A DNA stretch of 64,000 nucleotides, taken from the NCBI RefSeq assembly GCF_001680005.1, contig NC_033569.1, positions 248,001-312,000 of the forward strand. The letters are read 5' to 3'. Source of the DNA: Plasmodium coatneyi (taxonomy: Eukaryota; Apicomplexa; Aconoidasida; Haemosporida; Plasmodiidae). The notes under the pieces are model-generated. The model was not told where the DNA came from. It ran no database searches and saw nothing but the letters and a program-made list of their open reading frames with translations. The position numbers and the translations under genes are program-made. This document shows, piece after piece, positions 1 through 9,900 of the stretch (its first letter is position 1; the number at the start of each line of letters is the position of its first letter).

Positions 1-16
1 AAAAGTCACACGTGTG

Positions 17-47
<31 letters not shown>

Positions 48-166
48 TGGACGGCCATCCATTTTGACAGCCACCACGGGGGGTACACTCCTACTGAAGC
101 GAAGGCGCTCGAGAAAGGATAAAGTCACATTACAACGTTGCACATGGGACATATCTACATATAGAC

Positions 167-2131
167 ATGTGCCCTCATACACTCTCCCAAATGAATAGGC
201 ACGTTGTGCGCCTAATCGTTGGTGGAAAACTGATGGAAAAAAAAAACATCGACAAACAAATAATCCAGCGCAACTTAGAGCATGTCATCCTACATTTTGA
301 TCAGTACAGCCAAGAAACTGGCACCTCTGCATTGCTCAAAAAAATCATTCCCTATACAAAAAACACTTTCCTGGGGAGTGTCCACTTGAAATACTTATAT
401 TCCCATGTCGTTGAGCCGCTACTAAAGGAGGGAAACATCGACCCCGAATGCTTACCAAACCTTGTTCATACATTTAAGAGAAATGAAGACTGTAACTACA
501 TGGTGAAAAAATTGAACGATTACATTACATGCGCCATTGGAAAAGGAAAAATCTCTCTACAAAATGACGTAAATAACTGGGTCAGTGTTGTACAGGTATT
601 TTCTGCCAAACGGAGAGGCATAAATTTTGTGCCCCTCCTCAGGCACCTTTTGGTCAACGACAGTTTTGCGCCCTCACACGGGGGAGATACAAAACATGCT
701 CAGACGAGTGAACCTCGCAATGTAGAGGCACCTATCCCAAATGACATACAAATTGAGCAAAATGGACCCCACCAGTGCAAAATGTTCTGTCCTATTACTT
801 TACGTGAACTTTGCTACGCTACATTGGAGAGCCTCCCTCCCAGGACCTTCTGCATACTGCTGAACGTCTTGTCCAAAGTTAAAATGCAGAACGCGCCAGA
901 TCCCATCTTCACATCCTTTCTGCGTGAAAAAACGTTCCAAATGCTTCCCCACATGAGCAACATCGACTTGTGCCAACTTGCAGAGGCGTTACCCCAACTC
1001 ATATGTGTAGACAGGGAAATTCTTTCCACACTGATAGAACCGGAAGTGCTCAAAAGGGTAACGTCCTTTGACGTTTTGCAGTTATCCATGATCTTTCATT
1101 CTCTCTCCAAATATTGGAAGGACTTAAAAAAAAAACAACTTTTCTGCGTACTCTTCATGCGGAAGATAGAAAAATATTTGGCACTATATTCACTACACAA
1201 TCAGGAGGAGAAATATATCCTGCACACTCGGAACAAAAACACGCTGATCGAAATAGTGCCCATGTTTTTTTTGGCCTACGTGAAAAACGCGCACTACATG
1301 TTCCCGCACTATTCTTGTTTTTCCAAGTTCGTCCAGCTGCAGTTTTCGATTTTGTCCAAGTGGCTGCATCGATTAAAAAAGTGTCGCTCCCTGTTGGAAG
1401 GAAATTACAAAAGTGAGATGCCAAATCAGCAGTTGGAGCGACCCTCCCTCACGAATAATTATCACCATTTGCAGTTAGTAGATAACCGAGGAAGCCACCC
1501 TCCTTGCTTACGCCACACCAACCAAACGCTGTCCAATTTGCTGTACGCTTTTATTGGCTACCTTTACAACATTACCACACTCCACTACAATGATGAACAA
1601 AGCAGATCATTCACCAGGCACCTCCATTTAACCCTGGACAACATTAATCAGCTCCTTTCCCACTTCATCCTTTTTTATCGTCACAGGGAAGTGGTCACAA
1701 ATGGGGCACAATTCATTCTGCCAGTCCACAAATCCCAGCTTTTAATTTTTTTGTACACCTACTGGGGTTTCCTCCTAGATTTGCATTCCCACGTAGATTA
1801 TTACACAAGGGTGAAAAAAAAAAACAATTTAGCCTTAACCGTTCAGGCAAAACGGAACGAAAAAGAAAATACCATGCACACAGCTAACCCATTTTTTTTC
1901 ATCAAATTGGACAACGTGAAGAAGGTAAGTTTTCTCTTTGCACTTTTGGACGACATTAACCTAAACGCCTTGATGAAAGAAACATTGGAAGAAAACAACA
2001 AATACGTCAGTCATATTTATTCACAGGTGCTGAATGTGGTTAACAACTCGGTAGGAGTTCCCCACCGGGCAGCTCTACATTTCAGCAGACGAGTGGTGGG
2101 GCCATACACAATTTCTGAACTGTGCAGGTGA
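167..2131 (+). CDS. Helical-repeat protein, possibly heptatricopeptide/RAP-like organelle RNA factor
   Basis: A 654-residue frame from ATG 167 to TGA 2131. I do not recognise an ortholog by name. From about residue 200 to 420 it has repeated amphipathic helices of the type Leu-x-x-Leu-x-x-Ala-Leu and Phe-x-x-Leu-Leu-x-x-Leu. This looks like the heptatricopeptide/FASTK-like helical repeats of apicomplexan mitochondrial RNA-binding proteins. No C-terminal RAP domain and no membrane segment is visible, so the family call is inference. The N-terminus is Arg/His/Lys-rich with few acidic residues, compatible with organelle targeting but not proof. A GTAAGT at 1926 and a CAG near 2026 could bound an in-frame intron of about 100 bases; I left it as coding because both readings stay open. 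It lies upstream of RPT6 on the same strand, about 1.4 kb away. Confidence 0.7.
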   Translation: MCPHTLSQMNRHVVRLIVGGKLMEKKNIDKQIIQRNLEHVILHFDQYSQETGTSALLKKIIPYTKNTFLGSVHLKYLYSHVVEPLLKEGNIDPECLPNLVHTFKRNEDCNYMVKKLNDYITCAIGKGKISLQNDVNNWVSVVQVFSAKRRGINFVPLLRHLLVNDSFAPSHGGDTKHAQTSEPRNVEAPIPNDIQIEQNGPHQCKMFCPITLRELCYATLESLPPRTFCILLNVLSKVKMQNAPDPIFTSFLREKTFQMLPHMSNIDLCQLAEALPQLICVDREILSTLIEPEVLKRVTSFDVLQLSMIFHSLSKYWKDLKKKQLFCVLFMRKIEKYLALYSLHNQEEKYILHTRNKNTLIEIVPMFFLAYVKNAHYMFPHYSCFSKFVQLQFSILSKWLHRLKKCRSLLEGNYKSEMPNQQLERPSLTNNYHHLQLVDNRGSHPPCLRHTNQTLSNLLYAFIGYLYNITTLHYNDEQSRSFTRHLHLTLDNINQLLSHFILFYRHREVVTNGAQFILPVHKSQLLIFLYTYWGFLLDLHSHVDYYTRVKKKNNLALTVQAKRNEKENTMHTANPFFFIKLDNVKKVSFLFALLDDINLNALMKETLEENNKYVSHIYSQVLNVVNNSVGVPHRAALHFSRRVVGPYTISELCR

Positions 2132-3513
2132 AAATGGGGAAAAAAAAAAAAAAAAAAAAAAAAAAGCAATAATAAAATGACCAAGCAAATTGGCTAGCTC
2201 CCCCATATATGAATAAACTGCTAGCCTCAAAAATGACGTTGGTCAAATTTGTTCTTCTTCGGAACATTACCATGTCCATATGTTACCATCATTGTGTTTG
2301 CTTCATTTGTGTGCTACTTATTTGATAAATTTGTTTAACATTTCATAGCTTTAACTTTTTTCAAAGGGGTATGCTACTCCACGTTGGGCGGCTACCTGCG
2401 TGCTGGCACTAACTCCTCCATTTTTTCCCCAACCCAAGCATCACCCATTCGGTGAGGAACATAAACGTGGACGTATCACGTTGTTCCATCTGTCCAGATT
2501 ATTATGGCAACGGCGCACATTTACGAAAAGAGGTGACATAAAAGAGAAGACAAATAAAATAGCGTTCCTCACCTTCTGCCTCAAAACTTTTTGTTTATTT
2601 TCTTTTCGCCCATTCTGCCTATAACACAGAACTGAAATATAAGGAGCGTGTACTTCTGTTCACCCTATTTGTGTTCGTTCATTTCAAGCTAAACTACCAC
2701 CAGGGAGGGGAAAATAAAATATAATCCTACGTCAAAGGGGCTGAATAAATGGCACAGCTTTTTTTTTAAAAATAAACTGTCCTAGCAACTCCATTGGAAA
2801 AAGGGTGCAATCCTTGGGATGCTCCTTTGCGCAAAGGCTGCGACAAGTCGCGCGTTTGGGAAAAATCGGAAAATTTTTGAATTGCAACGTGGCAAAAGGC
2901 ACGCGTATTTAATTACACCCCAAATGATACTCAACAAATGCAGGGTGCTAAACGGAATAGCGCCCTGGCGCAACTGCCGGCCATACCATTCGCACAAAGC
3001 AAACAGTCGGGGTCACACCAAATGGGGAGAAAAAAAAAAAAAAAAAAAAAAAAAAGAACGAACGAACGAATGCTGTGCGACGTTAATTAATCCGCAACTT
3101 ACTAGAGATGCAGTCTCCCCAACATGCGAAGGAAAAAAATGCCAAAACGACCAGCAGTGCAGGTGAACAGCGCGGAATGAAGGCGAACGATTTGGCGGAT
3201 AGGAAACAGAGCATACATTCACACGATCATACTGTGAATGTTAAGCAGCCGTTGCGGTACTCACACCTTTCGCGTGCTTCCCCCCCGTTCCCACGTTTAA
3301 AATATGCATCCGCTTTTTTGTTGCATTTTCGTTTTGATTTGATTTTACTTTATTTTTTGCCCTTCTTCTGATGCGCCCTTTTGCGACGCGAGCGTGGAGT
3401 TAACCCGGTACAACAGCCGCCATTACCGCGTTGGTCACTGCCTAACCCATCGTGGTATGCCCTCCTCAGTTACATTAGCGGAATAACCAATCACACAACT
3501 CACTACAATAGCC
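2132..3513. other. Intergenic, helical-repeat gene to RPT6
   Basis: This holds the 3' flank of one plus-strand gene and the 5' flank of RPT6. Long A tracts lie near 2143-2165 and 3031-3055. Open frames here run through the A tracts and show no protein-like composition. I see no RNA gene. Confidence 0.6.
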
Positions 3514-4788
3514 ATGGCAACCGTGGACATGCAAGTGCAATCGGGCAACCTGCCGGAGGAGTCCAGGAAGGACCAGAAGAACGACCCCAACGGGGTAAGC
3601 AAAAGCGAGGAGGAAATGCAATCAGGCATCAAAACATATTACGAAATGAAAATTGAGGAATACGAATCGATAATAAATAAAAAGTTACAGAACAAAAAAA
3701 GGTTGGAAGCTCAGAGAAATGAGTTGAATACCAGAGTGAGAGAACTGTGTGATGAAATTCAGTACCTCTTAGAAGCTGCGTCTTATGTTGGGGAAATTGT
3801 AAAACCCATGGGGAAAAATAAAGTTCTAGTTAAAATAAACCCGGAAGGTAAATACGTAGTGGATATAGCACATAGCATAAACATCGCCCAATGTACTCCC
3901 AATACAAGGGTGGCGCTATATAATGACTCCTATAAATTGCATAAGATTCTTCCTAGTAAGGTTGATCCCCTTGTGTCCCTTATGAAAGTGGAGAAGGTAC
4001 CCGATTCGACGTATGAAATGGTTGGTGGGTTAGATCAACAAGTGAAGGAAGTGAAGGAAGTAATCGAGTTACCAGTGAAGCATCCAGAAATATTCGAATC
4101 TTTGGGAATTTCACAGCCTAAGGGGGTATTACTATATGGCCCACCAGGTACTGGTAAAACCCTCCTAGCCAGAGCAGTAGCACACCATACAGAATGTACC
4201 TTTATAAGGGTGTCCGGTTCGGAACTTGTACAAAAGTACATCGGTGAAGGATCAAGAATGGTGAGAGAACTATTTGTCATGGCGAGGGAACATGCTCCGT
4301 CCATTATTTTTATGGACGAAATTGACTCCATTGGAAGTCAAAGGATAGAAGGAGAGCATGGAGATTCTGAAGTCCAGAGAACCATGATGGAGCTGCTAAA
4401 TCAGCTAGACGGATTTGAGTCCACACAAAATATTAAAGTCATCATGTGCACTAACAGAATTGATATTCTCGATGAAGCTTTACTAAGACCAGGAAGAATT
4501 GACAGAAAAATTGAATTCCCAAATCCTAATGTGGAAGCCCGTATGGAAATTTTAAAAATACACAGTCGGAAAATGAACCTCATGAGAGGAATTGACATGC
4601 TGAAAATTGCCACGGATATGAACAACTGTTCCGGCGCGGAGGTGAAAGCTGTGTGCACGGAGGCAGGCATGTTTGCTCTGCGTGAGAGACGAGTCCACGT
4701 TACACAGGAGGACTTCGAGATGGCCGTCGCGAAGGTTATGAAGCAGGACGCAGAAAAGAACTTCACCCTGCGGAAGTTGTGGAAGTAG
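3514..4788 (+). CDS. RPT6: 26S proteasome regulatory particle ATPase subunit 8 (RPT6/SUG1/PSMC5)
   Basis: A complete single-exon 424-residue protein, the usual RPT6 length. In order it has a variable N-terminus, a coiled coil (about 45-90) and an OB-like segment (about 90-160). The AAA+ ATPase domain follows, with Walker A GPPGTGKT near 209-216, Walker B IIFMDEID near 263-270 and the second region of homology with both arginines near 315-332. The C-terminal helical lid ends in Leu-Trp-Lys, the tail typical of RPT6 orthologs. RPT6 is one of six ATPases in the base ring that unfold ubiquitylated substrates and feed them into the 20S core, in nucleus and cytosol. ATG 3514 is the first in-frame methionine. 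It converges with the minus-strand LYR-like gene downstream. Nothing looks broken. Confidence 0.98.
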   Translation: MATVDMQVQSGNLPEESRKDQKNDPNGVSKSEEEMQSGIKTYYEMKIEEYESIINKKLQNKKRLEAQRNELNTRVRELCDEIQYLLEAASYVGEIVKPMGKNKVLVKINPEGKYVVDIAHSINIAQCTPNTRVALYNDSYKLHKILPSKVDPLVSLMKVEKVPDSTYEMVGGLDQQVKEVKEVIELPVKHPEIFESLGISQPKGVLLYGPPGTGKTLLARAVAHHTECTFIRVSGSELVQKYIGEGSRMVRELFVMAREHAPSIIFMDEIDSIGSQRIEGEHGDSEVQRTMMELLNQLDGFESTQNIKVIMCTNRIDILDEALLRPGRIDRKIEFPNPNVEARMEILKIHSRKMNLMRGIDMLKIATDMNNCSGAEVKAVCTEAGMFALRERRVHVTQEDFEMAVAKVMKQDAEKNFTLRKLWK

Positions 4789-5248
4789 TGCGAAAGCATA
4801 TGTTCCTTCGTACCTCTTGGGGTCGCCCACTCGTGCGGCCAGTCCACCCCCCCGAATGCTCGCACAACTATTTGATGCTGTCACACACAACAGACATGTT
4901 ACGGACGAGCAAGGATACCCTCCATGTTTTACATTTCGCGACCCCGCGGAACATTTTTTTTAGTTGTTAATGTGTTCCCTTTTACATACGCCCAGAGTGC
5001 GCAAAAAAAAAAAAAAAAAAAAAAAAAAATAGCTATATAGCTATATGGCTAGCTCAAAAAAACATTTTAATTTTAAACTGGCGAGACACGCGCGTGTGCG
5101 TAGTTCCATAATTAAAGTGTTACCTACGCCGCAACGGAAAAAAATAAAAACAAATTTAAAAAAAGGTGAAAATTAATCAGTGGTATAAAGCTAATGGTGG
5201 ATTCAGTCCCTGCAGGGAGAAGTAATTTAATTTGAATGCGTGCATAAT
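4789..5248. other. Convergent intergenic, RPT6 / LYR-like gene
   Basis: This is 3' flank from both sides. It contains an A tract at about 5003-5029 followed by a short AGCTATAT/GCTAGC microrepeat. No coding signal is seen. Confidence 0.6.
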
Positions 5249-5539
5249 TTACGTATGCACAGGAGTACTTTTGCCCCCCTTCGCTGCAGTCGTTGTGAGT
5301 CCCACATAGTTTGCAACCTTCTCGATTTTGTCTTCCTCACTCTTCCCTTCACTTGCGCTTAGAAGTTCTGTGCAGTCGTGCAACACCTGGCGGTAGTTCA
5401 GGTACTCCTCAAGCACTTGGTCATTTTGAAGGACCTTTTCCCTTCCCCATTTTTTCAGTTCCCACAGGGCGCTCTCGTCCAACTTGTTCTTCTCCCGGGC
5501 GTTCACAACGCGCAGGAAGTTCCTAAATAATTTTTGCAT
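5249..5539 (-). CDS. Small LYR-motif-like protein, candidate mitochondrial assembly factor
   Basis: From ATG 5539 the frame gives 96 residues, starting with a Leu-Phe-Arg-x-Phe-Leu-Arg motif at positions 4-10. Helical segments follow with Trp, Arg and Tyr-Arg spacing, like Complex1_LYR proteins, which assist respiratory-complex or Fe-S protein assembly. The canonical Tyr of LYR is Phe here. The open frame continues upstream to 5683, but that part has no methionine-led protein character. A splice acceptor (CTTACAG, 5564-5558) precedes the segment. A possible first exon starting at ATG 5827 can join it in frame through a GTGAGG donor just after 5783, giving 15 extra residues; a stronger GTGAGT donor at 5751 is out of phase. 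The start is therefore uncertain. Family membership is inferred from the motif and small size only. Confidence 0.55.
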   Translation of the reverse strand: MQKLFRNFLRVVNAREKNKLDESALWELKKWGREKVLQNDQVLEEYLNYRQVLHDCTELLSASEGKSEEDKIEKVANYVGLTTTAAKGGKSTPVHT

Positions 5540-6965
5540 ATGCGTGGTGTGAACCCGCTGTAAGGGTGTTATAGATGTCCGATTGACCGGGGTATGATAC
5601 CAATTTGTAGGCGTACGTTTTTTGTGCGTACTTGTCCACGTGGGTGTTATTCCTCTCTTCAAATTGGTGACTTTCGGCAGCACCCCACGGAGGTGACACT
5701 TTCTCTATGAAGCAAAAGGCTTGCCCAGTTTAACCCGTTGGGGATACTCACGTGAAAAATGCGAATCAGAAAATTTCCTCACAGATAAATATTCCCTCTT
5801 CTCAATATGCTTCCTGCAACTTCGCATTATTTTTCACCAAAATGGGTGACAGCCGCTTGGCGTTAACTTGGCTAAGATGATGTCGCACAGGTGGGACTTT
5901 ACCCCCATTTGCACGGAAAAAAGAAAAAAAAAAAAAAAATTGTGCGTACATCCCTGGGGGAGAACCTGCCAAACGGCCGAATCGCGTTCACCTTCAGTGC
6001 AGGAAATTATTCACAGAAAAAAATTGCGGAGGGGACGCAAACGGGATTAACATTTATGTTCACCCACCTACGGAGGTAATGCACAAGTGACGATATTTGT
6101 TGAGCACCAAAGGGAAGGGCGACGCGGCACGAACTTCTCCTATGCAATACGCAAATCTTCCATGATCATCCCAGTGTGGGTAGAACCCGCACCAAACGTT
6201 GCAGCCACTTTAGATAACCACTCCAAAGAGCCGGTTAAAAACATCCCCCAAATTAATGGGAAAAATAATTTCTTTTGTTGCATTATTTTGTATGTTACAT
6301 GTTGTATGTTGTTTGTATTATACAGTCCATTATCATATCAGGCAAAAAAAAAGAAAAAAAAAAAATGGGGAAAACCACCATGCACGGGGGGGAAATCAAT
6401 CCACCCGCAAAACTTCACGCTACTCCTCATGCGGGTGTCCACATGGGTTGCCGCACTTCCTACACGCACAAGGACGTTAGTACACACATGTACATATGTC
6501 TAACCACCTATGTACAGATGTACAGTTCTATGCGCCTGTACAAACTCACGCACGCAGCTTCACGTGCACACAAAAGAGGCGCAAGAAGAGAAGTGAAAAA
6601 TTATAAGAGAAATAAAGAACGAATGGCAAAATGGAAAATAAAAAATATGCGAAAAAATGGGCATAAGATGGGGGTCAAATGGGAGAAATATGCCCCCATG
6701 TGAAGGCATGCAAATGGGGTGACGCTGACCTGACCAATCTGATCGACCTGATCGATACGCCATCCTGCGCTCACTGAAGCATTTCGTGGATACACAACAC
6801 GCAGTGACTCTAAACAAGGCGAATGGCATTTTAAAAAAAAAAAAAAAAAAAGGCACTCCTGCGAAAGGGCCAATTCGAAGGCATCACGGGGAAGTGGCCA
6901 AATGGAAGGTGCTAAAATGGCGATTTGCTGAAACTGTAAAAGCGGATACCCCCTGCCTATACCCC
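5540..6965. other. Intergenic with possible 5' exon of the LYR-like gene
   Basis: Apart from the possible minus-strand first exon at 5827 downwards, I see only A-rich low complexity (A tracts near 5923-5939, 6345-6365 and 6833-6851). Plus-strand frames of 100-140 codons run across these tracts and are judged non-coding. Confidence 0.5.
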
Positions 6966-9900
6966 TCAACCGTTGGGGCCATTCTGAACAGCACTGTTTT
7001 CCACGTTAGTCATCGAACTGCTATTCTTTCCATTGCCACCATGAGGTGCATCTGCGTTACCTCCCTGCTGCATCATCATGTAGCTCATTAGGTTCTCGAT
7101 TCGATGTGTTTCTTCCTTCTGGTTTGCTTCACCCAACGGTGCCGGCTTCTCCTGAGTTGGAGCCGCACCATGCATGGCACTGTTACCAATTCTGCTTTTC
7201 ACATTGGTCATGTGGTAACCGCTTACACCTCCCACCCCGCTACTACCCTCACCACTCATGTTCATATCCACCAACTTGCTCTTAAAGGAGCCTGCCCCTG
7301 GGGTGGTTCCCCCTGAGGTGGATGCTCCCGTTCCGGCCCCCCCTGCAGGCATCGAACCGTAGCCCTCATTCCTCTGGTAACCCATATTATACGCGTTAAA
7401 ATTTGCATAAGGATTGTTCATGTTATTGTAGGGGGGTGGGAAAGCTCCGCCCATGAAATTGGGATACCTCTTGAACATCCCTCCTGTTGCTGTTTGTGGT
7501 CCTCCCCCTGGTTGTCCAGTTGGTTGTCCAGTTGACTGTCCCGTCGGTTGTCCTGGTCCCCCTCCTCCTCCTACCTTACCCATCTTTTCGTAGTTCATAT
7601 TTTGGAAATTGCTCATATTGAAATTGTAGTTCATCAGGTCGTTGTTCAGGTAGGGGAACTTTAAGTTGTAGAGGTTGTTATACATAGGGTTGGAGGGCAT
7701 GTTACTCATTGCGTTTCTGTTTAGCACATATGGTTGGTACTTGTTAATGGGGTCCATGTAATTCAGGCCGCCACCCATACCGTCTGCTCCGCCTACCGAG
7801 TTCATCATGTTCATCTGGCCGCTCATCTCACTGGATCCTTCACCTTCCCCTTCATTGCCACTCATAGCGCTTTTGCTTCCGCCACCGGGACCCATGCTGC
7901 TGTTCTTCAGGGTGTTTGCGTTGCCTACCGTTGTGCCGTTTCCCGAGGAAACCGCCCCCTTCGACATGAAAGCGCCCTCACCCTTGATCTCCTTCCCTGT
8001 GCCACCACCACCCCCTGGCGAACCACCACTCTGACTGAACATCCCTCCACCGGCGTTGTTTAACATATACATACTTCCATTATACATGTAATATTGTCCA
8101 TACATCTGTGGGTTATACATGTAAGGGAAGTTGTAGCTTCCTGGTGGACCTTCCATTTTGTTGCCCCTCATGTTAAGCATATTAGTCTGCATACCGTAGG
8201 GACTATTCATGTTGGGCGCCATAAAATTATTGACGTGCATATTAGGGTTAAAATATTTTGCATCTAAATTTCCATTCTTGTAGAGCGGTTCAGTATTTAC
8301 CCCATGGGTTAGAGAAAACTCGCCATAATGACTTGCATCATTTCTATTCTTACTTATGGAATGACTTCTTGTTCCGTACTTAATGGAAACGGCTGGTTTG
8401 GTGTTCCTCTTACTGTAGGGCGTTTTTCTCCCCCTGGTGGACGTGCCAGTTCCTTTCTTCGTTTCCTTCACCTGGGTTACTGCAGCAAGGGGATTATTTG
8501 GATCGACAACCAATCCACTGAGGGGTGCCCCCTCTCCCCCTATTAGTGCTCCCCCTTCTGTCAGAATCTTCTTCTTGCGTCCTCTTTTTTTTTTCTCCGA
8601 TTTTTTCTTCCGTCCTCTCTTCTGAGGCACTTTCACCACAACACCTCCTGCACCCAATGCACCTGCGTTAACACCCTGTAAATGGGTAAGCGTACCAGTT
8701 GCCCCCCCTACGGCAGTACCACCAACACTGTTCATGATAGCACCGTCGGCAACTCCCCCCTTACCAATAAGGCCTTCCACACTAACAACGGTACCTCCCC
8801 CCTGTAGATATTCCTGATTTGCAATTCCATCTAACAATTCGCCTACAAGTCCGTTCCCCTTTTGTGCATTCCTCGCCGCCAACCTAAACGACCTATCATT
8901 CTTCTGGTAGTTATTTTTCTGCAAAGCATACGGATTGTTCGCACTCATACCACTACCATAGTTACTACCCCCCACACCGTACATACCACCACCGTCATTC
9001 TTTTTCCTTCTCATTTTATCGTTGTCAAAGTTGAAGTGCTCCACCTGCTTATGTTGTCTCTTCTTCGAAATGACCAACGAACCACCATTCAGGTTAAAGT
9101 CAGAACAAAGTTTCTTCTGCTGTTTTAGAATTCTACTTCTATTTCTCCTCTCTCTGCATATTTTATTATACCTTTCTATGATGGTTTCCCCCATGGTTTT
9201 CGTCTCTGTGTCCTTCATAAGGTTATATCCAATACTATACAACACGTCGTCATTATCACACAGAAATTCAAAAGTCCCTTCCTCCTCCTTTTCCACATAC
9301 AACTTAAATTCTATGTTTATGGTGTCATTCAGGATGAGCCAATATTTCTCCTTATTCACTCTCCCTAGGTATCCACTGTTGTAGTCTACCTTCTCCTCCA
9401 TTAGCATTTTTTTTAAGTTGTTACTTTCGCACAGAACTAAATTTAGCAGCATTCTTATTATCCTCAATTTGGAGATCACACTCAGGTCGTCCCATTCGAG
9501 AAATAATTTTTTGCTCAATCGCTTGTTTTCCTGCAGTTCTTCGTTCTTCACTCCGTCGGGGAGGTGGTCCCCATTTGGATTATTCGCTGTTTCATCATTT
9601 GCTGCAGCACCGATATCGTTACCACTACCAGCAGTAATTGTAGTCCCTGCCGTGGTAACCCCGTGCTGCGTGGCCAATCCGTCGGCGTCTTCCCTCTTGG
9701 CAGCATCCTTTGTGACTCCCAACGGGGATCCATCCATTTGGGGGTTCCTATCACCCGTGTTGGACTTCTCCTCCTGGTTTACCAGTTTGCCTGATGAGTG
9801 ATCTGCTTTGCCGCTGCTGCTAGATTTACCATGCGTCTGATTCGCTTCATTTAAAGGGGGGTCTTCCACTTCCTCCCCGTCGATCATTTCGTCCACTTCG

